Assembly (NCBI GenBank): GCA_963713355.1
Contig: CAVQLK010000006.1
Location: forward strand, 558,001 to 622,000
Reading direction: 5' to 3'
DNA: 64,000 nucleotides
From: FEN-1219 sp963713355
Lineage (GTDB): Bacteria; Pseudomonadota; Gammaproteobacteria; Steroidobacterales; Rariloculaceae
Below are positions 16,728 through 25,261 of the stretch, one piece after another. Under the pieces are notes generated by a model. That model did no database searches. It was not told the DNA's origin and was given only the letters and a program-made list of their open reading frames with translations. Every line of letters begins with the position of its first letter. Position 1 is the first letter of the stretch. Position numbers and translations under genes: made by a program.

Positions 16728-19427
16728 ATGAGCTACGACATACGGAACGTTTTGCAAGCCTGTCTGCGGCACGGTCGTTCGTTCACGCTCGCGTTGACGG
16801 CCGTGGCCATCGCCGCATGCAGCGGAGACGGCGACGGCAGCGTCGGCATCGGCACCGGCCAGGATCCCGATCCCGTAGCTCCCGACTTCCCAATCGCGTA
16901 CACGAAGGGGCCGATCAACGACGAGGACGACGAGCTCCAGGTCAATACCGACTTGCGCGACATCCTGCGCTTCGCCGTCGGCACGGATCTCTACGTTCGC
17001 GATCGCGCTTCGCCGACGGCTCCGGAACGCAACGTCACGCGGCGTTTCACGGAAAGCACGGGCGACGTCTCGGGCGTCGAGATTTCGAGCGACGGGCGCA
17101 AGGTGCTGTTCGCGATGCGCGGCCCCGTCGACGAGGGCCTCGCGCTCGACGACGAGGACCAGCCCAAGTGGAACATCTGGGAATACGAGATCGCGACGGA
17201 TACCTTGCGGCGGCTCATCGTCAACGACCTCACGGCCCAGCAAGGCCATGACCTCTCACCGCACTATCTGCCCGACGGCCGCATCATTTTCGTCTCCACG
17301 CGCCAGCAAACGGCGAAGGCGATCTTGATCAACGATGGCAAGCCGCAATACGACGCGCGCGACGAGGACCGCGACGAGCCCGCGTTCGTGCTACACGTGA
17401 TGCGCGACGACGGCCGCGACGATTTCAAGCAGGTGTCGTTCAATCAGAGCAGCGACTACGAACCGACGGTGCTCGCTAACGGCAAAGTGCTGTTCAGCCG
17501 CTGGGACCACGCCGGCAACGTCAACGGCATTCATCTATATCAGATGAATCCCGACGGAACCGAGCTCGAGCTCTTGTACGGCGGCGAGAGCCATCTGACG
17601 GGCACCAACAACGGCGCCGTGCAATTCGTCAGCGCGCGCGAGATGCTCGACGGCCGCATCATGGCCATCCTGCGCCCGTTCGATCATCCCGAGCTCGGCG
17701 GCGCGATCACGATCATCGACACGCAGACGTACGTCGAGAACGCGCAACCTGTTGCGAGCTCGCCCGGCATGCCGGGGCCCGCGCAAACGGCTGCGACACC
17801 GACGCAGGTGCGCACGGACCTCGTGCCATCGCCGGGCGGCCGGTTCAGCTCGGCGTTCCCGTTGTGGGACGGCACGGGCCGTGTGCTGACGACTTGGTCG
17901 ATCTGCCGGCTCGAGGAGCCCGATCCAGCCAATCCGACGGCCGTCATTTATAGGCCATGCACGCCGGAACGCCTCGCTGCGACGAACCCGGCACCCGTCG
18001 TCGCCCCGCCTCTCTACGGCGTGTGGATGTACGACCCGACGACGCAGACGCAGCAACCGATCGTGATCGGCGAAGAGGGCGTGATCGTTTCGGACATCGT
18101 GGCTGCACAACCGCGCCGCACGCCGGCCTCGATCCCCGACAAGATGCCTGGCGTCGATTTCGAGGCCGAGCTCGCCAACGCGGGAGCGGGCATCATCAAC
18201 ATCCGTAGCGTCTACGACCTCGACGGCGTGGCGAGTGTCGACATCGCGGCCATGGCGAATCCCGTGATGACGTCGCCGGCGAACCGTCCGGCACGGTTCC
18301 TGCGCATCGAGAAGGCGGTTGCCATTCCCGATGAGGACACCGTAGACCTCGAGAACACGGCCTTCGGTCCGAACATTCAGCAAGGCATGCGCGAAATCAT
18401 CGGCTATGTGCCGATCGAGCCGGACGGGTCCGTGCGCGTCAAGGTGCCGGCGAATGTGGCGCTGGCGTTGAGCGTGCTCGACGCCAACGGCCGCCGCACG
18501 TCGGCGCGCCATCAGAATTGGATTCAGGTCGTGCCCGGCCAAGAACTCACCTGCAATGGCTGTCACGTGCCGGCGAGCAACCTCTCGCACGGCCGTAGCA
18601 CGGCGTTCAACGCTGCTTATGCCGGTGCTGCGAGCACGGGCGTTGCATTCGCGGGCAGCGTCAGCACGTTCTCGCCGAATGCCGGCGACACGATGGCGGA
18701 GACGCGCACGCGCGCGATGTGCGGGAGCACGACGGATTGTGCGGCTCTCGAGCCCACTGTCGACGTCATTTACCGAGACGTGTGGACGGAGACGGCCGCG
18801 CTGCGGGGCGCGGACATCGATTATCTGTACACCGGTTTGCCGCCGCCGGCGACGGCGCCGGCGAGCGTGAATTGCATGGGCGATTGGACGCCGGCCTGCC
18901 GCGTCATCATGAACTACGAGACGCACATCCATCCGCTGTGGAACGCGCCGCGCCCCGTGCGCGACGGCATGGGCAATCTGATCGGCAGCAACTCCTGCGC
19001 GCAGTCGGGTTGCCACTCGCCCGTAGGCGCGGCGAACGCGCCGATGGTTCCGGCTGGGCAGCTCGACCTCACCGACGGTCCGTCGGAAGACGAAGCGGAC
19101 CAGTTCAAGTCCTACCGCGAGCTACTGTTCGCCGACAATCGCCAGATCGTGAACGGAGGCGCGCTGCAGGACGAGCTGCGGCAGGCTACCGATGAGATGG
19201 GCAACCCGATTCTCGAGGTGATCCCGACGGGTCCTTACATGAGCGCCGCCGGAGCGAACTTCGGGCAGTCGCCGCGATTCTTCGACTGCTTCGAAGGCCA
19301 GAACGGTGTGTGCGCGACGACACCGCACACGGGCAAGCTGTCGCTCCACGAGCTGCGACTCATTGCCGAATGGCTCGACATCGGCGCGCAGTACTACAAC
19401 AACCCATTCGACGTGCCGGTGATGTAG
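16728..19427 (+). CDS. HzsA-related beta-propeller lipoprotein with heme motifs
   Basis: An 899-aa lipoprotein (lipobox VAIAAC, Cys31). Residues about 100-330 look like WD40/PD40 propeller blades (DVSGVEISSDGRKVLFAMRG, LSPHYLPDGRIIFVSTRQ, YEPTVLANGKVLFSRWDHAG). The middle region matches the domain shared with hydrazine synthase alpha subunits (MREIIGYVPIEPDGSVRVKVPANVAL), followed by a CNGCH heme motif near residue 608. A second candidate site is CAQSGCH (CX4CH) near residue 757, preceded by IMNYETHIHPLWN. It is the first gene of a plus-strand operon; the next gene starts at the base after its stop. Hydrazine synthesis is not implied. I infer an outer-membrane redox role. Confidence 0.82.
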   Translation: MSYDIRNVLQACLRHGRSFTLALTAVAIAACSGDGDGSVGIGTGQDPDPVAPDFPIAYTKGPINDEDDELQVNTDLRDILRFAVGTDLYVRDRASPTAPERNVTRRFTESTGDVSGVEISSDGRKVLFAMRGPVDEGLALDDEDQPKWNIWEYEIATDTLRRLIVNDLTAQQGHDLSPHYLPDGRIIFVSTRQQTAKAILINDGKPQYDARDEDRDEPAFVLHVMRDDGRDDFKQVSFNQSSDYEPTVLANGKVLFSRWDHAGNVNGIHLYQMNPDGTELELLYGGESHLTGTNNGAVQFVSAREMLDGRIMAILRPFDHPELGGAITIIDTQTYVENAQPVASSPGMPGPAQTAATPTQVRTDLVPSPGGRFSSAFPLWDGTGRVLTTWSICRLEEPDPANPTAVIYRPCTPERLAATNPAPVVAPPLYGVWMYDPTTQTQQPIVIGEEGVIVSDIVAAQPRRTPASIPDKMPGVDFEAELANAGAGIINIRSVYDLDGVASVDIAAMANPVMTSPANRPARFLRIEKAVAIPDEDTVDLENTAFGPNIQQGMREIIGYVPIEPDGSVRVKVPANVALALSVLDANGRRTSARHQNWIQVVPGQELTCNGCHVPASNLSHGRSTAFNAAYAGAASTGVAFAGSVSTFSPNAGDTMAETRTRAMCGSTTDCAALEPTVDVIYRDVWTETAALRGADIDYLYTGLPPPATAPASVNCMGDWTPACRVIMNYETHIHPLWNAPRPVRDGMGNLIGSNSCAQSGCHSPVGAANAPMVPAGQLDLTDGPSEDEADQFKSYRELLFADNRQIVNGGALQDELRQATDEMGNPILEVIPTGPYMSAAGANFGQSPRFFDCFEGQNGVCATTPHTGKLSLHELRLIAEWLDIGAQYYNNPFDVPVM

Positions 19428-20171
19428 ATGCGGTGGGTTGTGCTCGTTCTGTCGCTGAGCCAGCTCGCGATCGCAGGGAATGCGGCAGCAGCAGAACGGC
19501 CACTCCGAGAGGTGACGATCGCCGATCCGTTCATCGAGCTGCATACGGGCCCGGGAAGCGGTTACCCCGTCTTCTTCGTCGCCGAGCGTGGCGAGGAGAT
19601 TGCGCTGGTCAGGCGGCGCACGGAGTGGTTCAAGGTTCGCGTCGCGCGCGGTCAGGAAGGCTGGGTCCACTTCGAGCAGCTCGCGACGACGCTGAATCCC
19701 GACGGCCAGCCGTTCGACCTGCCGGCGCTCGGCTTCAGCGACTACACGGCGCGGCGCTGGGAAGTCGGGGCGCTCTACGGCGACTTCGGCGGCGCGAACG
19801 TCATCGGTGCATATGGCTCGCGCAGCTTCACGCCGAACCTGTCCGGTGAGCTCTGGGTGTCGCAAGCGCTGGGCCGTTTCTCGGACAGCACGTTGGTGAC
19901 GCTCAACCTCGTCCATCTCATGTATCCGGACTGGCGCGCGTCGCCGTATTTCACGCTCGGCGGCGGCGTCATCAAGACGGAACCGAAGGCCACGCTAGTC
20001 GCGACGACGGATCGAACCGATTCGACCGCGCACGCCGGTGCCGGCGTACGGATGTATCTGACTCGCAGATTCGTGTTCCGCGCGGAGTACAAAACCCACG
20101 TCGTGTTCACGAGCCGCGACGACAACGAGGAAGTACAGGAATGGAAAGCAGGGTTCTCGTTCTTTTTCTAA
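19428..20171 (+). CDS. SH3-domain outer-membrane beta-barrel protein
   Basis: A 247-aa exported protein. The signal peptide ends near NAAAAE. Residues about 30-85 form a bacterial SH3-like domain (FIELHTGPGSGYPVFFVAERGEEI ... WFKVRVARGQEGWVHFEQL). The remaining 150 residues alternate polar and hydrophobic positions (GALYGDFGGANVIGAYG, SPYFTLGGGVIKTEP, RFVFRAEYKTHVVF) and end in GFSFFF, a terminal aromatic signature of outer-membrane barrels. It starts directly at the HzsA-like stop and overlaps the next barrel gene by 31 bases, so the three are a translationally linked unit. Confidence 0.82.
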   Translation: MRWVVLVLSLSQLAIAGNAAAAERPLREVTIADPFIELHTGPGSGYPVFFVAERGEEIALVRRRTEWFKVRVARGQEGWVHFEQLATTLNPDGQPFDLPALGFSDYTARRWEVGALYGDFGGANVIGAYGSRSFTPNLSGELWVSQALGRFSDSTLVTLNLVHLMYPDWRASPYFTLGGGVIKTEPKATLVATTDRTDSTAHAGAGVRMYLTRRFVFRAEYKTHVVFTSRDDNEEVQEWKAGFSFFF

Positions 20172-20800
20172 CCCTGACGCTAGGCGTCGGGAGTTTGACC
20201 GGCTGCGGCCGCGATCGGCTCGTTCGAGCCGACGACACGGCCCAGCCGCCTGTCATCGAGCCGGATGTCGAGCGCCGCGAGATCGAGCCGCCGCGCATCG
20301 ACACCGAGGACTTCGAGGTCGGCATTCTGGCCGGCCAGATCAGCGTCGAGGACTTCGGTGTCAACACCGTTTCGGGCGCGCGCTTCGCGTATCACGTGAC
20401 GGAAGGGTTCTTCGTCGAGCTCGCCGCGGGTCAGGCCGATACGGAGCTCACGAGCTTCGAGCGATTGAGCGGCGCTGCGCAGTTGCTCACAGACTCCGAG
20501 CGCGAGTATTCCTACTATAACGTGTCGCTGGGATACAACATTTTTCCCGGCGAGCACTTCATCGGCAAGAACCGCGCGATGAACACGCAGACGTATGTCA
20601 TCGGCGGTGTCGGCAAGACGACGTTCGCCGGAGACGATCGGTTCACGATCAACTTCGGCATCGGGATGCGGTTGATGCCGCTCGACTGGCTCGCCATACA
20701 CGGCGACATTCGCGATCACGTGTTCGACATCGACTTGTTGGGGCAGGAGAAGACGTCGCATAACCTCGAAGCCACGCTCGGCGTCACGTTCTTCTTCTAG
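20141..20800 (+). CDS. Outer-membrane beta-barrel lipoprotein
   Basis: A 219-aa barrel protein with its own lipoprotein signal (GVGSLTGCG; Cys near residue 22). A Pro/Glu-rich linker follows (PPVIEPDVERREIEPP), then an eight-strand-type barrel pattern (EVGILAGQISVED, YYNVSLGYNIFPGEHF, TYVIGGVGKTTFAG, INFGIGMRLMP) ending in LGVTFFF. It resembles the outer-membrane barrel family named after myxobacterial homologues, and is a likely paralogue of the barrel part of the preceding gene. The 31-base overlap with that gene indicates coupling. Confidence 0.82.
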   Translation: MESRVLVLFLTLTLGVGSLTGCGRDRLVRADDTAQPPVIEPDVERREIEPPRIDTEDFEVGILAGQISVEDFGVNTVSGARFAYHVTEGFFVELAAGQADTELTSFERLSGAAQLLTDSEREYSYYNVSLGYNIFPGEHFIGKNRAMNTQTYVIGGVGKTTFAGDDRFTINFGIGMRLMPLDWLAIHGDIRDHVFDIDLLGQEKTSHNLEATLGVTFFF

Positions 20801-20832
20801 GCCTTCTTCTAGACAGACCGCGGAGGTAGACC

Positions 20833-21324
20833 ATGTTGCGCGCGTTCTCGGTTCTTGCATTGACCACGCTCGTTGCATCGCTGGCATGGGCCGCGACCGT
20901 GTCGGGTCCGGCTCCGGGCTTTTCGCTGCAGTCGCGCGACGGCGCGCAAGTGTCCCTCGCCTCGCAGAAAGGCAACGTCGTGATGGTCAATTTCTGGGCC
21001 ACGTGGTGCGTGCCGTGCCGGCAGGAGATGCCGCACTTGCAGGCGCTCTACGAGCGCTATCAAAGCTTGGGCTTCGAGCTGCTCGCCGTGAACGTCGAGG
21101 GCAACCCCGACGGCGCACGCAAGTGGCTCGAGGAAACGCCTGTGACGTTCCCCGTGCTGTTCGATCCGAAGAACGAGGTCAGCAAGCTCTACAAGGTCGT
21201 CGCCATGCCGAGCACGGTCCTGATCGGGCGCGACGGCACGATGCGGTTCATTCATCACGGCTACAAGCCGGGGTACGAGAACGAGTACCAGACTCAGGTT
21301 CGGGCGCTGCTGCGGGAGAAATAG
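20833..21324 (+). CDS. TlpA/ResA-family periplasmic thioredoxin
   Basis: A 163-aa membrane-tethered or periplasmic thiol-disulfide protein. The signal or anchor (VLALTTLVASLAWAATVS) is followed by the AhpC/TSA-like opening PGFSLQSRDG and the active site FWATWCVPCRQEMPHL. The cis-proline loop is VVAMPSTVLIG. The family reduces disulfides in apocytochrome c or other exported proteins, which fits the CxxCH proteins of the same locus. An AGG-type ribosome site precedes the ATG. It is followed directly by the DUF4266 gene. Confidence 0.9.
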   Translation: MLRAFSVLALTTLVASLAWAATVSGPAPGFSLQSRDGAQVSLASQKGNVVMVNFWATWCVPCRQEMPHLQALYERYQSLGFELLAVNVEGNPDGARKWLEETPVTFPVLFDPKNEVSKLYKVVAMPSTVLIGRDGTMRFIHHGYKPGYENEYQTQVRALLREK

Positions 21325-21567
21325 ATGACAGCCACGAGATCCTTGCCGCGTAGGCGTGCGCTCGTGCTCGCCGTCGCCGCGGTTGCCGTGAGCGGCTGCA
21401 GCGTCGAGCCGTGGGTCAAGCCCTACGAGCGCGACCACCTCGCCGATCCGATCATGTCGTTCGACCGCGACCCGGTCTCGAGCTCGTATACGGGGCACGT
21501 CTATGAGGCGCGCGAGGGCGCGCGCGGCGCGACGGGCGGCGCCGGCGGCGGTTGCGGCTGCAACTGA
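21325..21567 (+). CDS. DUF4266 small lipoprotein
   Basis: An 80-aa lipoprotein. Basic N-terminus (TRSLPRRRALVL) and lipobox AVSGC, then VEPWVKPYERDHLADPIMSFDRDPV, the DUF4266 signature. The Gly-rich tail ends in GGCGCN with two cysteines, a typical family ending that may bind metal. It starts immediately after the TlpA stop. DUF4266 genes usually neighbour DUF3570 and a TlpA-like gene, often with an ApbE flavin transferase, which is not seen here. The molecular role is unknown. Confidence 0.88.
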   Translation: MTATRSLPRRRALVLAVAAVAVSGCSVEPWVKPYERDHLADPIMSFDRDPVSSSYTGHVYEAREGARGATGGAGGGCGCN

Positions 21568-21575
21568 ACGCACGC

Positions 21576-22709
21576 GTGAAGCGCAGTCTCCTCATCGCAT
21601 TGCTCTCGCTGGCCGCCGTGCGCGCGGGCCATGCCGGAGTGCTGCCCGAAGATCGTGCCGACGTCCTGCTGCACTCGTACGATGGCGGCGGCGTTACGAT
21701 TCAAGGTCCCTCGCTGCTCGTGCGCAAGCAGTTCGCGCAGAAATTCTCCGTGTCGGCGAATCACTACGTCGACAAGGTCAACAGCGCGTCGATCGACGTC
21801 GTGACGACCGCGAGCCCCTACGAGGAAGAGCGCACGCAGCAGTCGGTCGGCCTCGATTACTTGCACGACCGCTGGATGATGAACATCGGGTTCGTGAACA
21901 GCGAGGAGAACGACTACTCGGCCGAGACGTTCAGCTTCGGCATCAGCCAAGACATCTTCGGCGACCTCACGACCGTATCGCTCGGGTATTCGCTCGGTAA
22001 CGACACGGTCGGCCGGCGCGGCGACGCAACCTTTTCAGAAGAGACGGAGCGCCAACACTATCGGCTCGGCGTGTCGCAGATCCTCACGAAAAATCTGATG
22101 CTCGGCTTCTCGTTCGAGACGATCACGGACGAAGGCTTCCTCAACAATCCGTATCGCCAAGTCCGCTATCTCGATGCTACGACGCCGCAAGGCTACAGCT
22201 ACGAGCGCGAGATATATCCGCGCACGCGCTCGAGCGATGCTGGCGCGCTGCGGCTTCGCTACTACTTGCCGTATCGCGCCGCGTTGCACGCCGAGTACCG
22301 GCAATACGGTGATACCTGGGCCATCGAGGCGTCGACGTTCGAGCTCGGCTACACGCATCCGATCGAGCTCGGGTGGACGTTCGAGGGCAGGTTCCGCAGT
22401 TATTCGCAGAACAAGGCGGACTTCTACAGCGATCTGTTCCCGCGCTCGCAATACCAGAACTTTATGGCGCGCGACAAAGAGCTCAGCACCTTCACGAGCC
22501 AGACGATCCGCCTGGGCGCGAGCTACGACATCGTTCGCGGCGGCTGGAAGTTCGTCGAGCGCGGCACGGTCAACGTGATTCTCGACCACATGCTGTTCGA
22601 CTACGAAGACTTCCGTGACCTGCGCGTCACGGGCGTACCGCCGGGATCCGAGCCGTTCTACAGCTTCGACGCCAACGTCCTGCAGGTCTTCGTCTCGTTC
22701 TGGTTCTGA
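21576..22709 (+). CDS. DUF3570 outer-membrane protein
   Basis: A 377-aa barrel-like protein. GTG 21576 gives a compact signal peptide (MKRSLLIALLSLAAVRAGHA). A TTG at 21552 inside the DUF4266 tail is an alternative. The start region has PEDRADVLLHSYDGGGVTIQGPSLLVRK, the usual DUF3570 opening. The body is a series of amphipathic strands with aromatic girdle residues and ends in FVSFWF. Last gene of the plus-strand redox/envelope operon, 8 bases after DUF4266. The function is unknown; the family is presumed to be an outer-membrane channel. Confidence 0.87.
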   Translation: MKRSLLIALLSLAAVRAGHAGVLPEDRADVLLHSYDGGGVTIQGPSLLVRKQFAQKFSVSANHYVDKVNSASIDVVTTASPYEEERTQQSVGLDYLHDRWMMNIGFVNSEENDYSAETFSFGISQDIFGDLTTVSLGYSLGNDTVGRRGDATFSEETERQHYRLGVSQILTKNLMLGFSFETITDEGFLNNPYRQVRYLDATTPQGYSYEREIYPRTRSSDAGALRLRYYLPYRAALHAEYRQYGDTWAIEASTFELGYTHPIELGWTFEGRFRSYSQNKADFYSDLFPRSQYQNFMARDKELSTFTSQTIRLGASYDIVRGGWKFVERGTVNVILDHMLFDYEDFRDLRVTGVPPGSEPFYSFDANVLQVFVSFWF

Positions 22710-22754
22710 TCTCGATCCGGTGAATGCGCTGCGCGATCGGCGCGGGCGTACCGT

Positions 22755-23951
22755 TTACCAGCGAAACAACGGTGCGACCGTGCCGGCAGGATACGAGCCC
22801 TGCTTCGCAGGAAGCTCGATGAAGCCGGCGGTGCCAGCAAGCGTCACGAAATCGCCCGACGTATTCGTTCGGCGCGGCTCGGCAAGAAGCGTCCCGCGCG
22901 CCGACGACGATAGCGTGACGGGCGTGAACAGCGTGAGCGTCGGCGACGCTTCGATCGCGGCTGTGGTCTCGACGAGCTCGGGCGGCGCGGGCGCGAGACC
23001 GGAGGCGTGCCGCAATGCAGGCAGCAGGTAGCGCGTGACGCAGACGAGCGTCGAAACAGGGTTGCCGGGCAGCGCGAAGATCGGCTTACCGCGCGCGCTG
23101 ACGCCGAACCACATCGGACGGCCGGGCCGCTGCTCGACCTTGTGAAAGACGAGCTTGGCGCCGAGCTCCGTCAGCACGGACGGAACGAAATCGAATTGAC
23201 CCATCGATACGCCGCCGCTGAGCACGAGCACGTCGAGCTCCGTGTCGAGTCTATCGATAGCGACTGCGAGCGCGTTGGCGTCGTCGCGCAATCGCGCGCG
23301 CGTCACGTGGCCCAAGCGGTGTTGAGTCAGGCTCGCCTCGACGGCGCGATCGTTCGTGGAGCGAATCTGATGCGCCGCGATCGGTTTGCCGGCCTCCACG
23401 AGCTCGTCGCCCGTGGAGATCACCGCGACGCGGGGTAGATCTGCGACGAGCGCCGCGGCATGTCCGGCGCCGGCGAGCACGGCGATCTCGGGAGGGCCGA
23501 GGCGAGTGCCGGCGTGTAGTACGAGGCTGCCCTGCACGCGGTCGCTGCCGCGCCGATGCACGAACTGCTCGGCCGCGACCGTCGCATCGGCGGCGATCGC
23601 GGCCAGGGCTCCGCTGCGTTGCACACGCTCGATGGGTACGACGGTATCAGCGCCGTGCGGCAGCGGAGTGCCCGTCATGACCTCGACACATTGGCTCGCA
23701 GCGACGGCAAGCGGCTCGGCTCCCGCCGCCTGAGTGCCGACGACCTCGAACGAGCGTATCCCGGCGGCCAGATCGCGGTACGCGATGGCGATTCCGTCCA
23801 TCGTCACGCGATCGAATGGCGGCTGGTCGCGCTCGGCCCGGACATCCTGCGCGAGGACGCGGCCGATACAGGCCTGCAAAGGCTCTTCGCGGCCCGCAAA
23901 CCTCGGCATGTGGGCCAGAATCAAGGCCCCCGCTTCGGCCACTTGTGTCAT
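22755..23951 (-). CDS. moeA: Molybdopterin molybdenumtransferase MoeA
   Basis: Inserts molybdate into adenylated molybdopterin to give Moco. The length (398 aa) is normal. Motifs in order: PPFDRVTMDGIAIAY, VEVMTGTPLPHGADTVVPIE, VISTGDELVEAGKPIAAHQIRSTN, VLSGGVSMGQFDFV, and IFALPGNPVSTLVCVTRYLLPAL. These are the MoeA N-terminal, MoCF-binding and C-terminal domains. It converges on the DUF3570 gene with 45 bases between stops and is not clustered with the moaACDE operon 13 kb away. Confidence 0.95.
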   Translation of the reverse strand: MTQVAEAGALILAHMPRFAGREEPLQACIGRVLAQDVRAERDQPPFDRVTMDGIAIAYRDLAAGIRSFEVVGTQAAGAEPLAVAASQCVEVMTGTPLPHGADTVVPIERVQRSGALAAIAADATVAAEQFVHRRGSDRVQGSLVLHAGTRLGPPEIAVLAGAGHAAALVADLPRVAVISTGDELVEAGKPIAAHQIRSTNDRAVEASLTQHRLGHVTRARLRDDANALAVAIDRLDTELDVLVLSGGVSMGQFDFVPSVLTELGAKLVFHKVEQRPGRPMWFGVSARGKPIFALPGNPVSTLVCVTRYLLPALRHASGLAPAPPELVETTAAIEASPTLTLFTPVTLSSSARGTLLAEPRRTNTSGDFVTLAGTAGFIELPAKQGSYPAGTVAPLFRW

Positions 23952-24034
23952 AAGGTTGGAGTCCCGCCGCTCGGAGTTGCGCGGCTGTTCCGGCCGTCGC
24001 AGCGGGGACTATACTAATCCGGGAGGAGGCAAGC

Positions 24035-24550
24035 ATGGTCCGCATCATCGTCTGCGGCACGGCGAGCTGTCTCATGCTGGGACCGGCGCTCGGTCAACGT
24101 TCGGACATCCCAGAGCTCACACAAGAACAACCGGACAGCCGTACCGTCATCGGTGTCGCAAACGAGTATTTGGCGGCCGGCGCGGAAGCCATTCGCGTCA
24201 AGGAATACGACGAAGGCATTCGGCTCACTAAGCTCGGCCTCGAGCGCCCGGCGTCGCCGCGCGACCGCTCGGCGGCGTTGTCGAATCTCTGTGCCGCACA
24301 TGCCGCGAAAAACGAGCCCGATCTCGCGATCGGCTACTGCACGGAATCCCTTGGCATCAACGACTCGAACTGGCGCGCTTACAGCAATCGCGCCTACGCA
24401 TACTACTTGAAGCGTATGTTCGATCAGGCCGATGCGGATCTCGACGTGGCATTGTCGATCAACCCGAACGCCAAGCAGATGCCGCAGATCCGCGGCATGA
24501 TGAACGAGCGCCGTCTGCGCGGGCGCGTGACGACGGAGGAGCACAACTAG
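24035..24550 (+). CDS. Exported TPR-repeat protein
   Basis: A 171-aa protein with a signal peptide (MVRIIVCGTASCLMLGPALGQ) preceded by a GGGAGGAG ribosome site. Two to three tetratricopeptide-like helical repeats span residues about 45-160: YLAAGAEAIRVKEYDEGIRL, AALSNLCAAHAAKNEPDLAIGYC and WRAYSNRAYAYYLKRMFDQADADLDVALSINP. Probably a periplasmic scaffold. The next gene, a TonB-C-like protein, starts 2 bases after its stop, so the two are a probable operon. Confidence 0.8.
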   Translation: MVRIIVCGTASCLMLGPALGQRSDIPELTQEQPDSRTVIGVANEYLAAGAEAIRVKEYDEGIRLTKLGLERPASPRDRSAALSNLCAAHAAKNEPDLAIGYCTESLGINDSNWRAYSNRAYAYYLKRMFDQADADLDVALSINPNAKQMPQIRGMMNERRLRGRVTTEEHN

Positions 24551-24552
24551 CC

Positions 24553-25257
24553 GTGTGGCGTCGCGAGCTCATCGCAGCGCTCATCGCCGCGGGCTTGGCG
24601 CTTGGCACCGAGACCGCCAACGGCGCACGCGGCGCCGTCGACCCCGTCGGCACCTGGAGCTGCGTCGTGTGGGGCCACCCCGATTTCGGCGACGAGCGCG
24701 TGCTGTTCAACTTCACGCCGCAGGGCGTGGCGAGGCTGGCGCGGATCGAGGCTGCCGCCGTGCCGGCGTGGACCGGTCTCACGCCGTGGATCATGGAGGG
24801 TCGCAACATGCGCTTCAGCGATCCCCGGACAGGGCGGCAGTACACAGCGGACCTGCGTCGCGAGAGCCTCGGCGGAAACTGGCGAACGTTGACGACGACG
24901 GGCGGTTGGTGGTGCGCAGTATCCGACGTCGAGGCCGTGCCGGAGACGAACGAGGCGCGCGCCGCCGCGTTGCCGCCGGTGCTGCCGCTCGTGACGGCGA
25001 CGCCGCGTTATCCGATCGAGGCCATTCGCGCGGCAAAACAGGGGCGGGTGGTCACCTGCTTTCTCGTCGACGCGGCCGGCATGGTCGTCGAGCCGGAAAT
25101 CATCGAGCTCTCGGACGAGATCTTTCGCGAGCCGGCGTTGACGGCGCTCAGCCGCTCGCGGTACGAGCCGCGCAGCTCGGAAGTGCTTCGCCCGAGCTGC
25201 CGCAGCTATACGTTCTCACTCGACCGCGTGGCGCAGCACGAGATCGAGGTCGAATAG
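24553..25257 (+). CDS. Exported protein with TonB C-terminal-like domain
   Basis: A 234-aa protein starting at GTG, with a signal peptide (ELIAALIAAGLALGTETANGA). The middle part is Trp/Cys-containing and unassigned (WSCVVWGHPDFGDERVLFNF). Residues about 145-230 fit the TonB C-terminal fold: ATPRYPIEAIRAAKQGRVVTCFLVDAAGMVVEPEIIE, then FREPALTALSRSRYEP. It lacks the long Pro-rich linker and N-terminal anchor of true TonB, so it is a TonB-domain periplasmic protein and not an energy transducer. It is preceded by the TPR gene. Confidence 0.75.
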   Translation: MWRRELIAALIAAGLALGTETANGARGAVDPVGTWSCVVWGHPDFGDERVLFNFTPQGVARLARIEAAAVPAWTGLTPWIMEGRNMRFSDPRTGRQYTADLRRESLGGNWRTLTTTGGWWCAVSDVEAVPETNEARAAALPPVLPLVTATPRYPIEAIRAAKQGRVVTCFLVDAAGMVVEPEIIELSDEIFREPALTALSRSRYEPRSSEVLRPSCRSYTFSLDRVAQHEIEVE

Positions 25258-25261
25258 CTAG

